39,871 bases of DNA from Candidatus Jordarchaeia archaeon (GCA_018383815.1 JAHAWU010000017.1:1-39871); one strand, 5' to 3'; shown: positions 8,388-17,085, counted from the first letter of the stretch. Made by a program: numbers and translations. The notes: a model not told the origin generated them from the letters alone.

Positions 8388-10190
8388 TTGGAGAAACCTT
8401 GGATGAAACACTGGCCTAGTATGGTTCCTAAATCCTTAGAATACCCTGAAATGCCTGTGTATAAGTTTTTGAGTTGCGCTGCTAAAAGGGTGCCAAAGAA
8501 AATTCTGAGCATCTATAATGACCGTGAAATCACTTATGGAGAGTACGAAGAGTTAACTAATCGATTTGCGTCCGCCCTAGTCGAGTTGGGAGTGAAAAAA
8601 GGAGATAGGGTTGCTATTCATCTACTTAATGTTCCTCAGTTCGTAATAAGCTATTTTGGAGCCCTTAAAGCGGGGGCTACTATTGTTCCCTGCAACCCTC
8701 TATTCTCTGAGAGAGAGCTAGAAATTATATTAAAGGATTCTGGAGCAGAAACCATAATCACATTTAACATAGATTTAACCTACAAAAAAATTACCAACAT
8801 CAAACATAAAACAAAATTAAGAAACATAATTACAACTGGTCTCGATGATTATCTATTATTCCCTGAAAAAATTTTATCCACAAATATAGAAAGGATAGAT
8901 GCCAAAGAAGCGAAAAGGAATGAAGATTACATTTTCACAGAATTGCTCAAAGTGAAGACGAAAACAACTGGAGTAAAAGTTAATCCCAAAGAAGACCTAG
9001 CCCATTTAAGCTACACTGGGGGTACAACTGGAACACCCAAAGGCGTAATGCTAACACACTTCAACGTTACAGCAAACATTATACAAAACACCTTCTGGAT
9101 GATGCCTCTCACAATGGAAAAAAATACCGACATTGCAATATGGCAAAAGTTGATGATGTACCCTGAAAAAAGTAATGAACAAATAGCCGAAGAACTTCAA
9201 GCTTCAGGTCTCGAAGTCGGCCTAGAAGACGTAAATAATTTGGTAAACAGAAGACGTGTAACCTTCTCAGCGGTTCCATGGTTCCACGCTATGGGGATGA
9301 TAGCCTATCTATGTCTGCCCATATGTAACATGCAAACCATGGTAATCTTTCTAAGATTTGACCCTAAAGAATATCTGGACGCAATACAAAAATATAAGCC
9401 GGATGCAATTGGCGGAGCGCCGCCCATGTTCGTACCCCTACTAAACCACCCAGACTTTAAAAAATACGACCTTTCCTCAATAAAACTCATAGCCTCAGGT
9501 GCCGCTCCCTTACCAGTTGCAAATCTAAAGAGATTGCAGGAAGCCACAAGTGGAGTAGTGATTGAGGCTTATGGCTTAACTGAAGTGACTATGGGAGTTC
9601 TATACAATCCTGCTGCTAAAGACTCCATAAGGAAGCCAGGTTCAGTTGGTATACCTATAATAGATACAGATGCGAAGATTGTCGATGTTGAAACAGGGAC
9701 TAGGGAGCTGCCATCAGGCGAATTGGGTGAGATCATAGTTAAAGGCCCTCAAATTATGAGAGGGTATTGGAACAAGCCAGAAGAGACTAAAAATGTGCTC
9801 AGAAATGGTTGGCTTTACACCGGCGATCTAGGAAAAATGGACGAGGACGGCTACTTCTACATAGTGGACCGTAAAAAGGATCTGCTCAAGTATAAAGGTT
9901 ACTCCGTGTTTCCGAGGGATATTGAGGAGGTGCTTCACATGCATCCGGCCGTTAAGGAGTGTGCCGTTGTCGGAAAGCCAGATGAGAGCGTCGGTGAGAT
10001 TCCTATAGCCTTCGTGGTCCTTAAAGAGGGCGCCTCCGCCACTAAAGAAGAGATCATGGAGTTTGTTGAGAAACAAGTAGCTCCTTACAAAAAAATTAGG
10101 GATGTTATTTTTAAGGATATGCTACCCATTAGCTTGGCAGGCAAAGTTCTTAGACGGGTTCTGAGAGAGGAAGCTGCAAAAATGTCATAG
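8388..10190 (+). CDS. Long-chain fatty acyl-CoA synthetase (AMP-binding ANL family)
   Basis: Activates a carboxylate, probably a fatty acid, to acyl-AMP and then acyl-CoA. ANL core motifs in order: P-loop SYTGGTTGTPKG (208-219), VPWFHAMGM (about 296-304), EAYGLTEVTMG, YTGDLGKMDEDGYFYIVDRKKD and the C-terminal catalytic Lys in SLAGKVLRR. The 600 residues exceed the usual 550-560 because about 50 residues (roughly 237-290) are inserted between the P-loop and the next core motif. That insert contains an HTH-like stretch, SNEQIAEELQASGLEVGLED. Start is TTG with GGGAGGA seven bases upstream. It appears monocistronic. Chain-length specificity cannot be read from sequence. Confidence 0.92.
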   Translation: MEKPWMKHWPSMVPKSLEYPEMPVYKFLSCAAKRVPKKILSIYNDREITYGEYEELTNRFASALVELGVKKGDRVAIHLLNVPQFVISYFGALKAGATIVPCNPLFSERELEIILKDSGAETIITFNIDLTYKKITNIKHKTKLRNIITTGLDDYLLFPEKILSTNIERIDAKEAKRNEDYIFTELLKVKTKTTGVKVNPKEDLAHLSYTGGTTGTPKGVMLTHFNVTANIIQNTFWMMPLTMEKNTDIAIWQKLMMYPEKSNEQIAEELQASGLEVGLEDVNNLVNRRRVTFSAVPWFHAMGMIAYLCLPICNMQTMVIFLRFDPKEYLDAIQKYKPDAIGGAPPMFVPLLNHPDFKKYDLSSIKLIASGAAPLPVANLKRLQEATSGVVIEAYGLTEVTMGVLYNPAAKDSIRKPGSVGIPIIDTDAKIVDVETGTRELPSGELGEIIVKGPQIMRGYWNKPEETKNVLRNGWLYTGDLGKMDEDGYFYIVDRKKDLLKYKGYSVFPRDIEEVLHMHPAVKECAVVGKPDESVGEIPIAFVVLKEGASATKEEIMEFVEKQVAPYKKIRDVIFKDMLPISLAGKVLRRVLREEAAKMS

Positions 10191-10236
10191 AACACAAGCT
10201 TTTTATTAACTTATAGGTTTATCGTTTTTTAGTTTT

Positions 10237-10740
10237 TTAATCTACTGGTATCTTTTTTTTCAGATGCTTTTCGTATTCGGAGGGTTTCCCCTTTATTTTT
10301 ATTACGTATTTCTCAATACCTTTAGGGACTTCTTTTGTTTCATAGCTTTCGAGTGTACTCATGGTTATGGGTTTTAATCTGACTACGTCGAATAGTGTTA
10401 TTATTCCTACAAGTTTTTCATTTTTGAGTATCGGTAGTTTTTTCACTCTTTTAAGAATCATGATTTTTACTGCATCGTCGAGGTTCATTTCAGGTTTTGC
10501 CGAAATGAGAGGGGTTGACATTACCTCTTCCACTTTGGTTTTCTCAGGATCTCTTCTTTCAACAACAATTCTCTTCAAGATGTCTCTTTCGGTGAGGATG
10601 CCCACAGGTTTTTTTCCATCCAGTATAATGATAGAACCAACCTCTCTCTCATTCATTTTTATGGTAGCGCTTAAAACACTTTCGGAAATGTCGGCTGTTA
10701 AGACATCCCTAATCATGATGTCCTCAATTCTAATGGACAA
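10237..10740 (-). CDS. CBS-domain pair protein
   Basis: About 167 residues forming a Bateman module. CBS1 (about 5-65) contains SVLSATIKMNEREVGSIIIL and VGILTERDILKR. CBS2 (about 72-130) contains MNLDDAVKIMILKRVKKLPIL and GIITLFDVV. The T-E-R-D motif at the end of CBS1 is typical of adenine-nucleotide or SAM-binding CBS proteins. There is no fused catalytic domain, so it is probably a nucleotide-responsive regulator of another protein. I choose TTG at 10740, six bases after GAGGTG, over the ATG three codons upstream. It converges on the acyl-CoA synthetase gene. Its target is unknown. Confidence 0.85.
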   Translation of the reverse strand: MSIRIEDIMIRDVLTADISESVLSATIKMNEREVGSIIILDGKKPVGILTERDILKRIVVERRDPEKTKVEEVMSTPLISAKPEMNLDDAVKIMILKRVKKLPILKNEKLVGIITLFDVVRLKPITMSTLESYETKEVPKGIEKYVIKIKGKPSEYEKHLKKKIPVD

Positions 10741-11153
10741 AATACACACCTCAGATTCCCATCAAAAATTTAGTATTACCCTCTAATTTCTTTTTGGGTA
10801 GATAAAGTTAATTGTGTTTATATAAAATTGTTAACTTAAGATTTTTGTCATGTCGAGAGCCTTTTGTAGTTTTTTGGGTGAGGCCTTTTTATTTGGTGAC
10901 TTGTGGAGACAAATAAGGTTATTAATAGCCTGCCGCGCAAAAAATTGAAGAATATAAAGTGTGGTCTTAATTTCACAGGTGCTTTTCGTGAAGATATAGT
11001 TAAATACCTGTATGGGTTACTTATGTCGCTGGGCAGTGCTACCTGTAAGCATACACACTACGCTTTTCGCCCAGCCGCTGTAATCTTGTTCACTCAGGGA
11101 TGGCGTTTCAGTCAGTCACAAAAAACACAAAGTATTTTTCCTTATAATAACCA
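10741..11153. other. Gene-poor stretch before the 11.2-kb relic
   Basis: The ORF-track entry at 10903-11394 (+, 163 codons) begins here, but its composition (Ser, Asn, Phe rich, no motif) looks like the shadow of minus-strand coding-like sequence. Short protein-like minus-strand pieces (for example LTETPSLSEQDYSGWAKSVVC) are broken by stops. I see no intact gene or RNA. Confidence 0.4.
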
Positions 11154-11408
11154 TCAATCCTTTTCTGGTCTTTTAAAGATGGGCCTCAAGAACCATTCGT
11201 CCCACTCTAGTTCAGGGATACCGAGAGCAAACACTACTTCCGACTCATATTTGGAATTCGTACAAAATGATTCAGCTATCCTTTTTAGAGGGTTTGTGAA
11301 GTACCCATTGATTAGTGCTGGCGATCCTCTCCCTTCACTAGTGTTCTACCTCATGTATTCTCCTAAGGCCAGATTCGCGAGGGAAAGTATGTAGCTCCAC
11401 CTATACAA
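11154..11408 (-). pseudogene. Decayed coding sequence of unknown family, internal TAG
   Basis: The minus strand reads as a protein-like frame of about 84 codons with one in-frame TAG (11346-11348). Before it is SYILSLANLALGEYMR; after it the frame includes NGYFTNPLKRIAESF and GIPELEWDEWFLRPIFKR, ending at TGA 11154-11156. The aromatic and hydrophobic pattern is far more natural than the antisense 163-codon ORF. No start with a ribosome-binding site is visible, and TAG is an ordinary stop elsewhere in the window, so a relic is likelier than recoding. I do not recognise the family. Confidence 0.4.
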
Positions 11409-11626
11409 GATTCAGCTTAACTACGAATAAATTCATATTAGATGAAATAATCTCCAGAAAATTTCCCTCCTCTATAAGGAATGCGAAAATAACCTAGTGA
11501 ATGTATTATCCTAAAAATAAATAAGTTGGTGGTACAAGTAATTTAGAGGAAAAGTTTTTTAAGTTTCGGATTTTATGAAGGTTTTGCAATTGTTATTATA
11601 AAAAAAGGTATTTGGATGGATAAGTT
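11409..11626. promoter_or_regulatory. Upstream region of the uS10 gene
   Basis: AT-rich sequence. AGTTTTTTAAGTTTC (about 11552-11566) may act as the promoter core for rps10. No ORF continues through it on either strand. Confidence 0.25.
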
Positions 11627-11935
11627 GTGGTGCAAAAGGCTAGAATCAGGCTTTCGGGAACCAATCCATCGAAGCTAGACACGATCTGCAACCAAGTTAA
11701 AAACATTACACAAAAGACCGGAATTCGTATGTCAGGACCAGTTCCCCTCCCTACTAAAAGGTTAAGAGTCCCTGTTCGTAAAAGCCCCAGTGGAGAAGGT
11801 AACGCAACGTGGGAAAGGTGGGAAATCAGGATTCACAAAAGATTGATTGATCTTGATGCAGACGAGAGAACATTAAGGCAGATTATGCGTATCCGAGTAC
11901 CTGAAGATGTTTATATTGAAGTTGAGCTTCTGTAA
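11627..11935 (+). CDS. rps10: Small ribosomal subunit protein uS10 (S10)
   Basis: A 102-residue 30S subunit head protein. Recognisable segments are [38 protein letters not shown] and the C-terminal [15 protein letters not shown]. Start is one of two tandem GTG codons (11627 or 11630), and no ribosome-binding site separates them. In most archaea this gene directly follows that for EF-1 alpha. Here the upstream kilobase holds only relics, so the gene has its own promoter or has lost its partner. Identification is firm. Confidence 0.97.
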   Translation: MVQKARIRLSGTNPSKLDTICNQVKNITQKTGIRMSGPVPLPTKRLRVPVRKSPSGEGNATWERWEIRIHKRLIDLDADERTLRQIMRIRVPEDVYIEVELL

Positions 11936-11946
11936 GTAACGTTTGG

Positions 11947-12220
11947 TTACTTTAATCTGACCTTTACCATATTATCTGGTAACCTATTCTCATTTCCATT
12001 ATGGTTTTTCTCAAAACGTCTTGGCAGGCGGCCCGCATTTTCTTGAATGAATTTCTGGATTAGCCTAAATTGCTCTCAATTTGAGCTCTGGTATTTTTTG
12101 AAGATTTTTCATAGTTTGAGATGCTAGCAGAGCAAGCCCCCCAAATTTTTTTGAGCACGTCTGGAGGTCTAAATCATTATGAGGCAAGGTTTTAACCTCT
12201 GTTTCTTCCAAAATGCATTT
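11947..12220 (-). pseudogene. Frameshifted coding relic between rps10 and tRNA-Val
   Basis: Two overlapping minus-strand frames join into a plausible protein tail. The first reads TLPHNDLDLQTCSKKFGG...LLASQTMKNLQKIPELK and ends at TAG 12065-12067. The second, offset by one, runs EQFRLIQKFIQENAG and RLPRRFEKNHNGNENRLP to TAA 11947-11949 (start of second part near 12085). A single indel near 12075-12090 would connect them. No start with a ribosome-binding site is seen. Family not recognised. Confidence 0.4.
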
Positions 12221-12363
12221 TCATTTGTCTTTACTGATGGGGACCACATTTCTAAGCATAACCCGGAAGAAGAGAACAAAACTTGGGGAGATAAGATTGC
12301 AACGAATTAAACACAATTCAAACTATCCTATATTCAATCGAACTAAAAGACGAAGGGTATAGG

Positions 12364-12456
12364 TGGGCGTACCCGGATTCGAACCGGGGATTCGGCTCCC
12401 GAAAAAGGAATTACCGCGGTGTAAGCGCGGTGTCATAACCGCTAGACCATACGCCC
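12364..12456 (-). tRNA. tRNA-Val(UAC) with a 20-nt intron in the variable loop
   Basis: The spliced 73-nt RNA has acceptor GGGCGTA/TACGCCC with discriminator A, D-arm GTC...GAC, anticodon arm CCGCG-CTTACAC-CGCGG (anticodon UAC), variable loop TAATC and T-arm CCCGG-TTCGAAT-CCGGG. Unspliced, the variable region is 25 nt, impossible for class I tRNA. Removing 20 nt restores a normal 5-nt loop with C48 to pair with G15. The genomic 3' end reads ACCT, so CCA must be added enzymatically. Confidence 0.95.
12391..12410 (-). other. BHB intron of tRNA-Val, position 46/47
   Basis: On the minus strand the geometry is canonical. Central helix CGGT/GCCG is 4 bp with one U-G pair. Both bulges are AAT, cut AA^T. 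The inner stem is UCC/GGA. The outer helix is only 1 bp. Excision gives variable loop TAATC. Because AAT occurs at both junctions, other cuts give the same RNA; the BHB geometry selects 46/47. Confidence 0.85.
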
Positions 12457-12866
12457 AAATTTTGCTATAAATGTATTAACGATATTACAGACTACTATTT
12501 TTAATTTTGCCCTTGGAAATAAAAATTTCCCTTAAAATGGAGAGTAAAAACCTACAAAAAGGTATTTAAATAACTCGATTTTTTGGCAACTAATTCTTGA
12601 ATAACTTAGTTATAATAGAATATTTATAATTTTACAAAGTTAATTTCAGACTTTGTTTTTATTATTATATACTTTTATTAAGGAATTTATTTTAAGGCGC
12701 CAATCTATAAATTTTTCAATTTAAAATTAAATAACTACATATTTTTTATTTTTCAACCAAAAAATACTACTGAAAATAGTAACTTTTTTTAATGAGAAAA
12801 TACAAATATATACTGTAGTTTTGATTTTCATCGGAGGATGCGTGTAGCCTATCTAAAAAAACAGTT
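12457..12866. other. AT-rich gene-free stretch upstream of tfe
   Basis: Very AT-rich, with promoter-like TATA elements on both strands. AATATATAC near 12806 could serve tfe; AT-rich sequence at 12470-12490 could serve tRNA-Val. There is no ORF above background and no recognisable RNA. Confidence 0.45.
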
Positions 12867-13415
12867 ATGGTGAATAATATGATTATAACTACTGTTAAAA
12901 AACAGGGAGGAGATAACCTTTTTGTGTCTATAATTGAGGAGATTGGCGGCGAGAATGCGGTGAAAGTTGCTAATGCTTTATCCGACAAGGACGAAGCTAC
13001 AGATGAAGAGATAGCTGAGAAAACAGATATGCGTTTAAACGCAGTAAGAAAAGTCTTGTATAGACTATATGAGAATCGACTTGCATCCTACAGAAGAACC
13101 AGAGACACAAGAACAGGCTGGTTCATATATTTTTGGAAGCTAAATCCTGAAAGGCTTAGAACCCTCATAATTTCCAGAAAACAGATGGTATACCAACGCC
13201 TGAAGGAGAGACTTTATTTTGAAAAAGAGAACATGCTTTTCCACTGTGGCAATTCAGAGTGTGAACAATTAACTTTTGATGACGCAATGGATGTTTCTTT
13301 TAAATGCCCAAATTGTGCAAAACCGCTAATCTTCGTTAAAAACGACAAATCAATTGAACTTTTAGAGACAAAAATTAGTGAGTTGGAAGAAGAGTTAAAA
13401 ACTCTTAAATACTAA
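12867..13415 (+). CDS. tfe: Transcription initiation factor E subunit alpha (TFE-alpha)
   Basis: Homologue of eukaryotic TFIIE-alpha that stabilises promoter opening with TBP, TFB and RNA polymerase. The N-terminal winged helix (about 15-90) includes TDEEIAEKTDMRLNAVRKVL and a basic wing, RRTRDTRTGWFIYFWKL. The zinc ribbon is C-x4-C plus C-x2-C (FHCGNSECEQ and FKCPNCAKP, about 127-153). A short C-terminal coiled coil ends ISELEEELKTLKY. Its 182 residues are typical. Start could be ATG 12867, GTG 12870 or ATG 12879. A DUF2110 gene follows, the usual archaeal order. Confidence 0.95.
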   Translation: MVNNMIITTVKKQGGDNLFVSIIEEIGGENAVKVANALSDKDEATDEEIAEKTDMRLNAVRKVLYRLYENRLASYRRTRDTRTGWFIYFWKLNPERLRTLIISRKQMVYQRLKERLYFEKENMLFHCGNSECEQLTFDDAMDVSFKCPNCAKPLIFVKNDKSIELLETKISELEEELKTLKY

Positions 13416-13677
13416 AATTCCCCAAAAATATTACCCCCTGATTTTTGATTGGAACTGGAAACTGAAATCCATAACTGTTTTTAATGGCTTCCCTTCTACT
13501 TTCTGGATTCTTCTCCGTCGAAGAATAAATTGTTAACACTTTTACAATCCTACGCTGAAAATAAAAGTATCGTAAAAGTAATTCAGAACAAAGAGGCTCA
13601 AGTCAACAAACATTTGCGGCGCTCTAGCAAAAGGCTGATACGCTAGGTTTGGAGCGTAAACCAGTATATTTTAGCTT

Positions 13678-14508
13678 TTGGAAAATATTATCGATGAAAA
13701 AACTCAAAAGAGGTTGAATGTTTTTAAACTTATGAGACAAGCTTTTTTAATTCCAGAAAAAGTTTATGGGCCACAAAGAGAATTGGCGTTGCATTCCATC
13801 CGTACTAGCGTTAGAAGAGAAATTTCGGGCTTAAATGCTGAAATAATACAGATAGACGTTACCAATAGGGGGTGGGTTAAGTTAGTTTTAGAGGGAGAAG
13901 ACGCTGAGGCAGCTAAAAACTTTTTAGACCATAAGTATGGTTCAATTTATGAGTTGGATAGTTTGTATCCTGGCATGGTTTTAAAGGGTAAATTGGTTGA
14001 TCCTACCAAGTTTGGGCATGGTATTTATGTCGATATAGGTTTACTTTCCGTGAAAAAGGACGCCTTTATACCCCTTTATACGTTAAGAAAACAGTTGGTA
14101 AATAATATTCGGAAGCCTTTACGTAAAATTACTGATAATTTTGCTCTCGTCGAGAATTTTCCGCTCGAAATTAAAATTAGGAATATCGATAAAGCGACTT
14201 ATAATATTGAGGCAGAATTAAGCGAGAGTCAAATAAACATTTTTGAGGAATGGATCAAAAGTTTGTTGGATAGGATTATAATTTGTGGTGCTACACGTCA
14301 ACAAGTAAGAAAGGCGATTATTAAATCTGGGCATTTACAGGATATACTTTCTATTGACCGCCTTGGGCTTCTGGAACACGCGGTTGTTTGTAAGTACGGT
14401 ACTGAAGCACCGGGTATGATTTCTGAAATTGGAGAATTTCTTCCGAAGGTGCCCATGAAAGGTTTCCTTCCAAAAGTTATTAAAGCATTTATTGAGACGA
14501 AACATTAA
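13678..14508 (+). CDS. DUF2110 family protein
   Basis: 276 residues matching the archaeal DUF2110 family, often next to tfe and trm56 as here. A central segment, GMVLKGKLVDPTKFGHGIYVDIGL, resembles an S1/OB-type RNA-binding strand pattern, and FALVENFPLEIKIRNID follows. Function is not established; conserved linkage to transcription and tRNA genes suggests an RNA-related role (inference). The ORF starts at TTG 13678 without a good ribosome-binding site, so the true start may be a few codons downstream, for example the ATG of MRQAFLIP. Confidence 0.8.
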   Translation: MENIIDEKTQKRLNVFKLMRQAFLIPEKVYGPQRELALHSIRTSVRREISGLNAEIIQIDVTNRGWVKLVLEGEDAEAAKNFLDHKYGSIYELDSLYPGMVLKGKLVDPTKFGHGIYVDIGLLSVKKDAFIPLYTLRKQLVNNIRKPLRKITDNFALVENFPLEIKIRNIDKATYNIEAELSESQINIFEEWIKSLLDRIIICGATRQQVRKAIIKSGHLQDILSIDRLGLLEHAVVCKYGTEAPGMISEIGEFLPKVPMKGFLPKVIKAFIETKH

Positions 14509-14874
14509 TTTTTTTCAAAATAATGAACAATTTTTTCCATGAAAAACTTGTTTTCATACTTTATCTGAAATGCAAAGCGCATGATTGTTTATTTTCGATG
14601 TGGAATCAAATGATCCTACATCAACTTTCGGCAATGAAGTGTAACTAAAAATTTCTGCGGCGTGTCTCGGCCTGGTGTGTAAAAAGGTATGTATTTTGTG
14701 CACTGAAACGTTCCTTGTGTTTAACTCCCTCCTTTTTGTAAGAAGGATTCAAATGAGGTGCTTCTTAAGAAATCGACCTTTGCCAAAGAAGTAATATACC
14801 TTCTCCTTCAGGGTTTTAAGAATAATTGCCCCTTTTTCTCAGTCTCAACAGGTGGATATACCAAAAAGGGACAT
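14509..14874. other. Gene-free stretch between convergent DUF2110 and trm56
   Basis: About 366 bp. The 71-codon ORF-track entry (14758-14973) overlaps the end of trm56 and has no family features. On the minus strand a short run, GAIILKTLKEKVYYFFGKGRFLKKHL, is bounded by stops and may be a relic. No RNA gene or repeat recognised. Confidence 0.4.
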
Positions 14875-15471
14875 TTAAACAGCGACCTTTTTTCCATTTT
14901 TGCTAGGAATTATTCTCATTTTTGCATTCTTAAATTCGAAATAAAACTCTCGGCCCTCATGATAATGGTCTAGAAAAACCGCTAGAGCTGCTATTTCAGA
15001 GTGCGGTTGATTGGTTACAGACACATTATGGGTCGCAAATGAGTAAACTTCTGGTGGAACTTTTGGTCCCCCTACCACTACTAGCTTGTCTTTAGACGAG
15101 TTTCTAATTTTATCAATAACTTCGGGGAGAGGCAAACCATACATTGTTAAATGAATTACTTCCCCATCTTGGCACAACCAATTTTTTATAACCTTTTTCC
15201 AATCGCAGCCAGTTTCTATTAAAAAATCTCCGCCAAAATTTTTGGTAACGTTGTTAATTCTTTCACATAACCTCGTGTCAGGAACACCACTAAAAAAGAT
15301 GCCGTCCATACCAAAAGCCCTTGCAACAAGAGCAATATGGGTAGATACACGCATATCTCTGTGAGGACGATGTTCCAATCTTAAAGCAAATAATTTTTGC
15401 TTTGATTTATTTAAAGGATTCGAATCAAAAGTGCAAGGGGTTGATCTTTCTTGCATTTTTGTGTACCCCAA
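14875..15471 (-). CDS. trm56: tRNA (cytidine-56 2'-O)-methyltransferase Trm56
   Basis: A SPOUT-class enzyme that methylates the 2'-OH of C56 in the T-loop. Diagnostic segments are LRLEHRPHRDMRVSTHIALVARAFG, VGGPKVPPEVY and the knot region NVSVTNQPHSEIAALAVFLD. The core matches the family's usual 175-180 residues, but the frame adds 20-27 residues before FALRLEHRP. Starts available are TTG 15471 and ATG 15456; neither has a Shine-Dalgarno. Its substrate includes the T-loop that the second tRNA-Ser intron in this window interrupts. Confidence 0.92.
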   Translation of the reverse strand: MGYTKMQERSTPCTFDSNPLNKSKQKLFALRLEHRPHRDMRVSTHIALVARAFGMDGIFFSGVPDTRLCERINNVTKNFGGDFLIETGCDWKKVIKNWLCQDGEVIHLTMYGLPLPEVIDKIRNSSKDKLVVVGGPKVPPEVYSFATHNVSVTNQPHSEIAALAVFLDHYHEGREFYFEFKNAKMRIIPSKNGKKVAV

Positions 15472-15620
15472 AAAATAAAATATGTTTGTTTAATTAACTT
15501 TTTGAACCTTGATACTTAATTTTAATGTGCTAACTAATTAAAAATATTCCGCGCTACATTAGAATTAAAATTTGGAATTTTGTTATTTTCTTGGGTTGCA
15601 TTCTAAAAAATAGCTTACTT

Positions 15621-16142
15621 TTACGCGTTGTTGCTCCTCTTCTTTTTAATTTTAATAATATCCCCCAAAGTCAGTTCTTTACTTTGATCTTTAGAGGTGG
15701 TGGTTATTATTTTAGAGTCCGATTTTTCAGTGAGGTTGATTTGAAGTTCTTTTTCTAGTTTCTTAACTAGCATTAGAGATGGTCGCATTTTGCCCGTTTC
15801 AATTTTTTTTATTATGGTAACTCTTTCATTAATTTTTTTTGCCAATTCTTCATGTGACAATCCCTTTCCCTCTCTAGCTCTTCGAATTTTGTACGCATAA
15901 TCTTCTACTAAATCCTCATCCAAGAAAAAATCTTTACTGTCGACTTTGGCTCTGGGCCTTTTAACTCTAATAACTTTTTTAGGGCTGGCGAGGACCGTTT
16001 TAGACCCTTTCGATGTTGTACTTAAATCCTTTAAAGAATCTCCGAATTTTACGCAATTTTCACAAACAGTTAGCTCCGCTCCCTCAATGTTCACGTTTTT
16101 AGGTTTTCCTATTATTTTTTTACCACAAACCTCGCATAACAA
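15621..16142 (-). CDS. Multiprotein bridging factor 1 homologue (aMBF1)
   Basis: 173 residues. The N-terminal zinc ribbon is CEVCGKKI...CENCVKFG (3-31). A Lys/Arg-rich linker follows. The Cro/C1-type HTH (about 80-135) includes GLSHEELAKKINERVTIIKKIETGKMRPS. This order defines archaeal MBF1, which in eukaryotes bridges TBP and activators and in archaea is ribosome-linked. Start is TTG with GGAGGT eight bases upstream. Divergent from PAN across a 940-bp region that contains a structured-RNA candidate. Confidence 0.93.
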   Translation of the reverse strand: MLCEVCGKKIIGKPKNVNIEGAELTVCENCVKFGDSLKDLSTTSKGSKTVLASPKKVIRVKRPRAKVDSKDFFLDEDLVEDYAYKIRRAREGKGLSHEELAKKINERVTIIKKIETGKMRPSLMLVKKLEKELQINLTEKSDSKIITTTSKDQSKELTLGDIIKIKKKRSNNA

Positions 16143-17085
16143 GGGCTAAACCTCCTACATAAGACTACAGAAAACCATATATAAAGCATGCTATAGTCTA
16201 AATTTCTTGATTACCTAAGTTAGAGAACTTTTTCTTTTATTCACTGTATGTATATACACTTACACATTATTATCAGTCCTCTACTACTTATGTGATGTTT
16301 TTTTACTAAATTGTTAATTCATGTTTTTCACTTTAAAGCGCATGCTTCTTGTACTCCAAATCCAATTGTGAAACCCCTCTAAACAATAATTTAAACACAA
16401 CCTCTTCCATTGAAACGACAGCAAAAGATTGTTTTTATCTGCCATCTGTTTAACTTTTTCTGTTCAATTGACTGTCTCCCTCTATTCAATATGTTCTCAA
16501 AAACAAAAGAGGAGATAGAATCCAATCATATCTTGAATAACCCAACACAAGGCTTACATCATTATTTAGAGGCTTATTGAGGAAAATGGAAACAAATAAA
16601 TCTACATCGACCCGTTATTACGAAGCAAACTAAACAAAAGCGACTTTTCGATTTATATTCAAAAAAGGCATATTTGATGTAGATTTGCAAAAGTCTGTCT
16701 TTCGCTTTTGGAGTTCTACTTGAAAGGAGCCTCGGGCGCAATTCGAAACGGGGGCTATAGACTATTTATTGCTTGGTAGAATTCGTTAGATAAATTTGTC
16801 TACTTTTTATCTTGAAGCAACTCCTAACTAGGAGCACTAAATTTTAGAAGAAGACCATATGAACGAGATTAAAAGTATGAAAATACAATACAGAATAAAG
16901 TTTTTTATTTTTAAATACTGTTGTTAAAACTTGATTGTAGGTTTTAGAGAATTAAATCAAGCTAAAAGTCATCTACATTTATCTTATATAGGAGGTCTCC
17001 ATACTTTCTTAAGGAGCAAAACATAATTGTACCACCAAAATATTTAATATATTTGGAATAACAATGTCAGTTTGGAGGTAGTCTA
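16143..17085. other. 940-bp intergenic region between mbf1 and pan
   Basis: No ORF stands out. The left part is AT-rich upstream sequence for mbf1. The middle (16598-16784) holds interleaved and nested inverted repeats, listed separately. The right part carries the pan promoter region, with an AT-rich ATATTTAATATAT near 17038-17050 and GGAGGT before the TTG start. Confidence 0.5.
16598..16784. ncRNA. Candidate pseudoknotted structured RNA or DNA element
   Basis: Stem A: AAATCTACATC (16598-16608) with GATGTAGATTT (16676-16686), 11 perfect pairs. Stem B: CAAAAGCGA (16635-16643) with TCGCTTTTG (16702-16710), 9 perfect pairs. The order A-B-A'-B' is that of a pseudoknot. Directly after, GAGTTCTAC (16711-16719) pairs with GTAGAATTC (16776-16784), enclosing GCCTCG / CGGGGGC. 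No known family is recognised: it lacks RNase P conserved regions and is not a tRNA. Strand and transcription are unknown. Confidence 0.4.

Noticed and set aside
11346-11348. In-frame TAG read as pyrrolysine
   Set aside because: TAG serves as a normal stop for other genes here (for example the OSTC-like and Cys-rich genes), and no Pyl machinery is seen; pseudogene is simpler.
10903-11394. 163-codon plus-strand ORF
   Set aside because: No ribosome-binding site, Ser/Asn/Phe-rich composition without motifs. The minus strand of the same DNA reads more like protein, so this is probably a shadow of a relic.
16725-16760. CAATTCGAAACG as a tRNA T-arm
   Set aside because: The flanking bases do not form a T-stem or acceptor stem on either strand; they fit better in the local hairpin.
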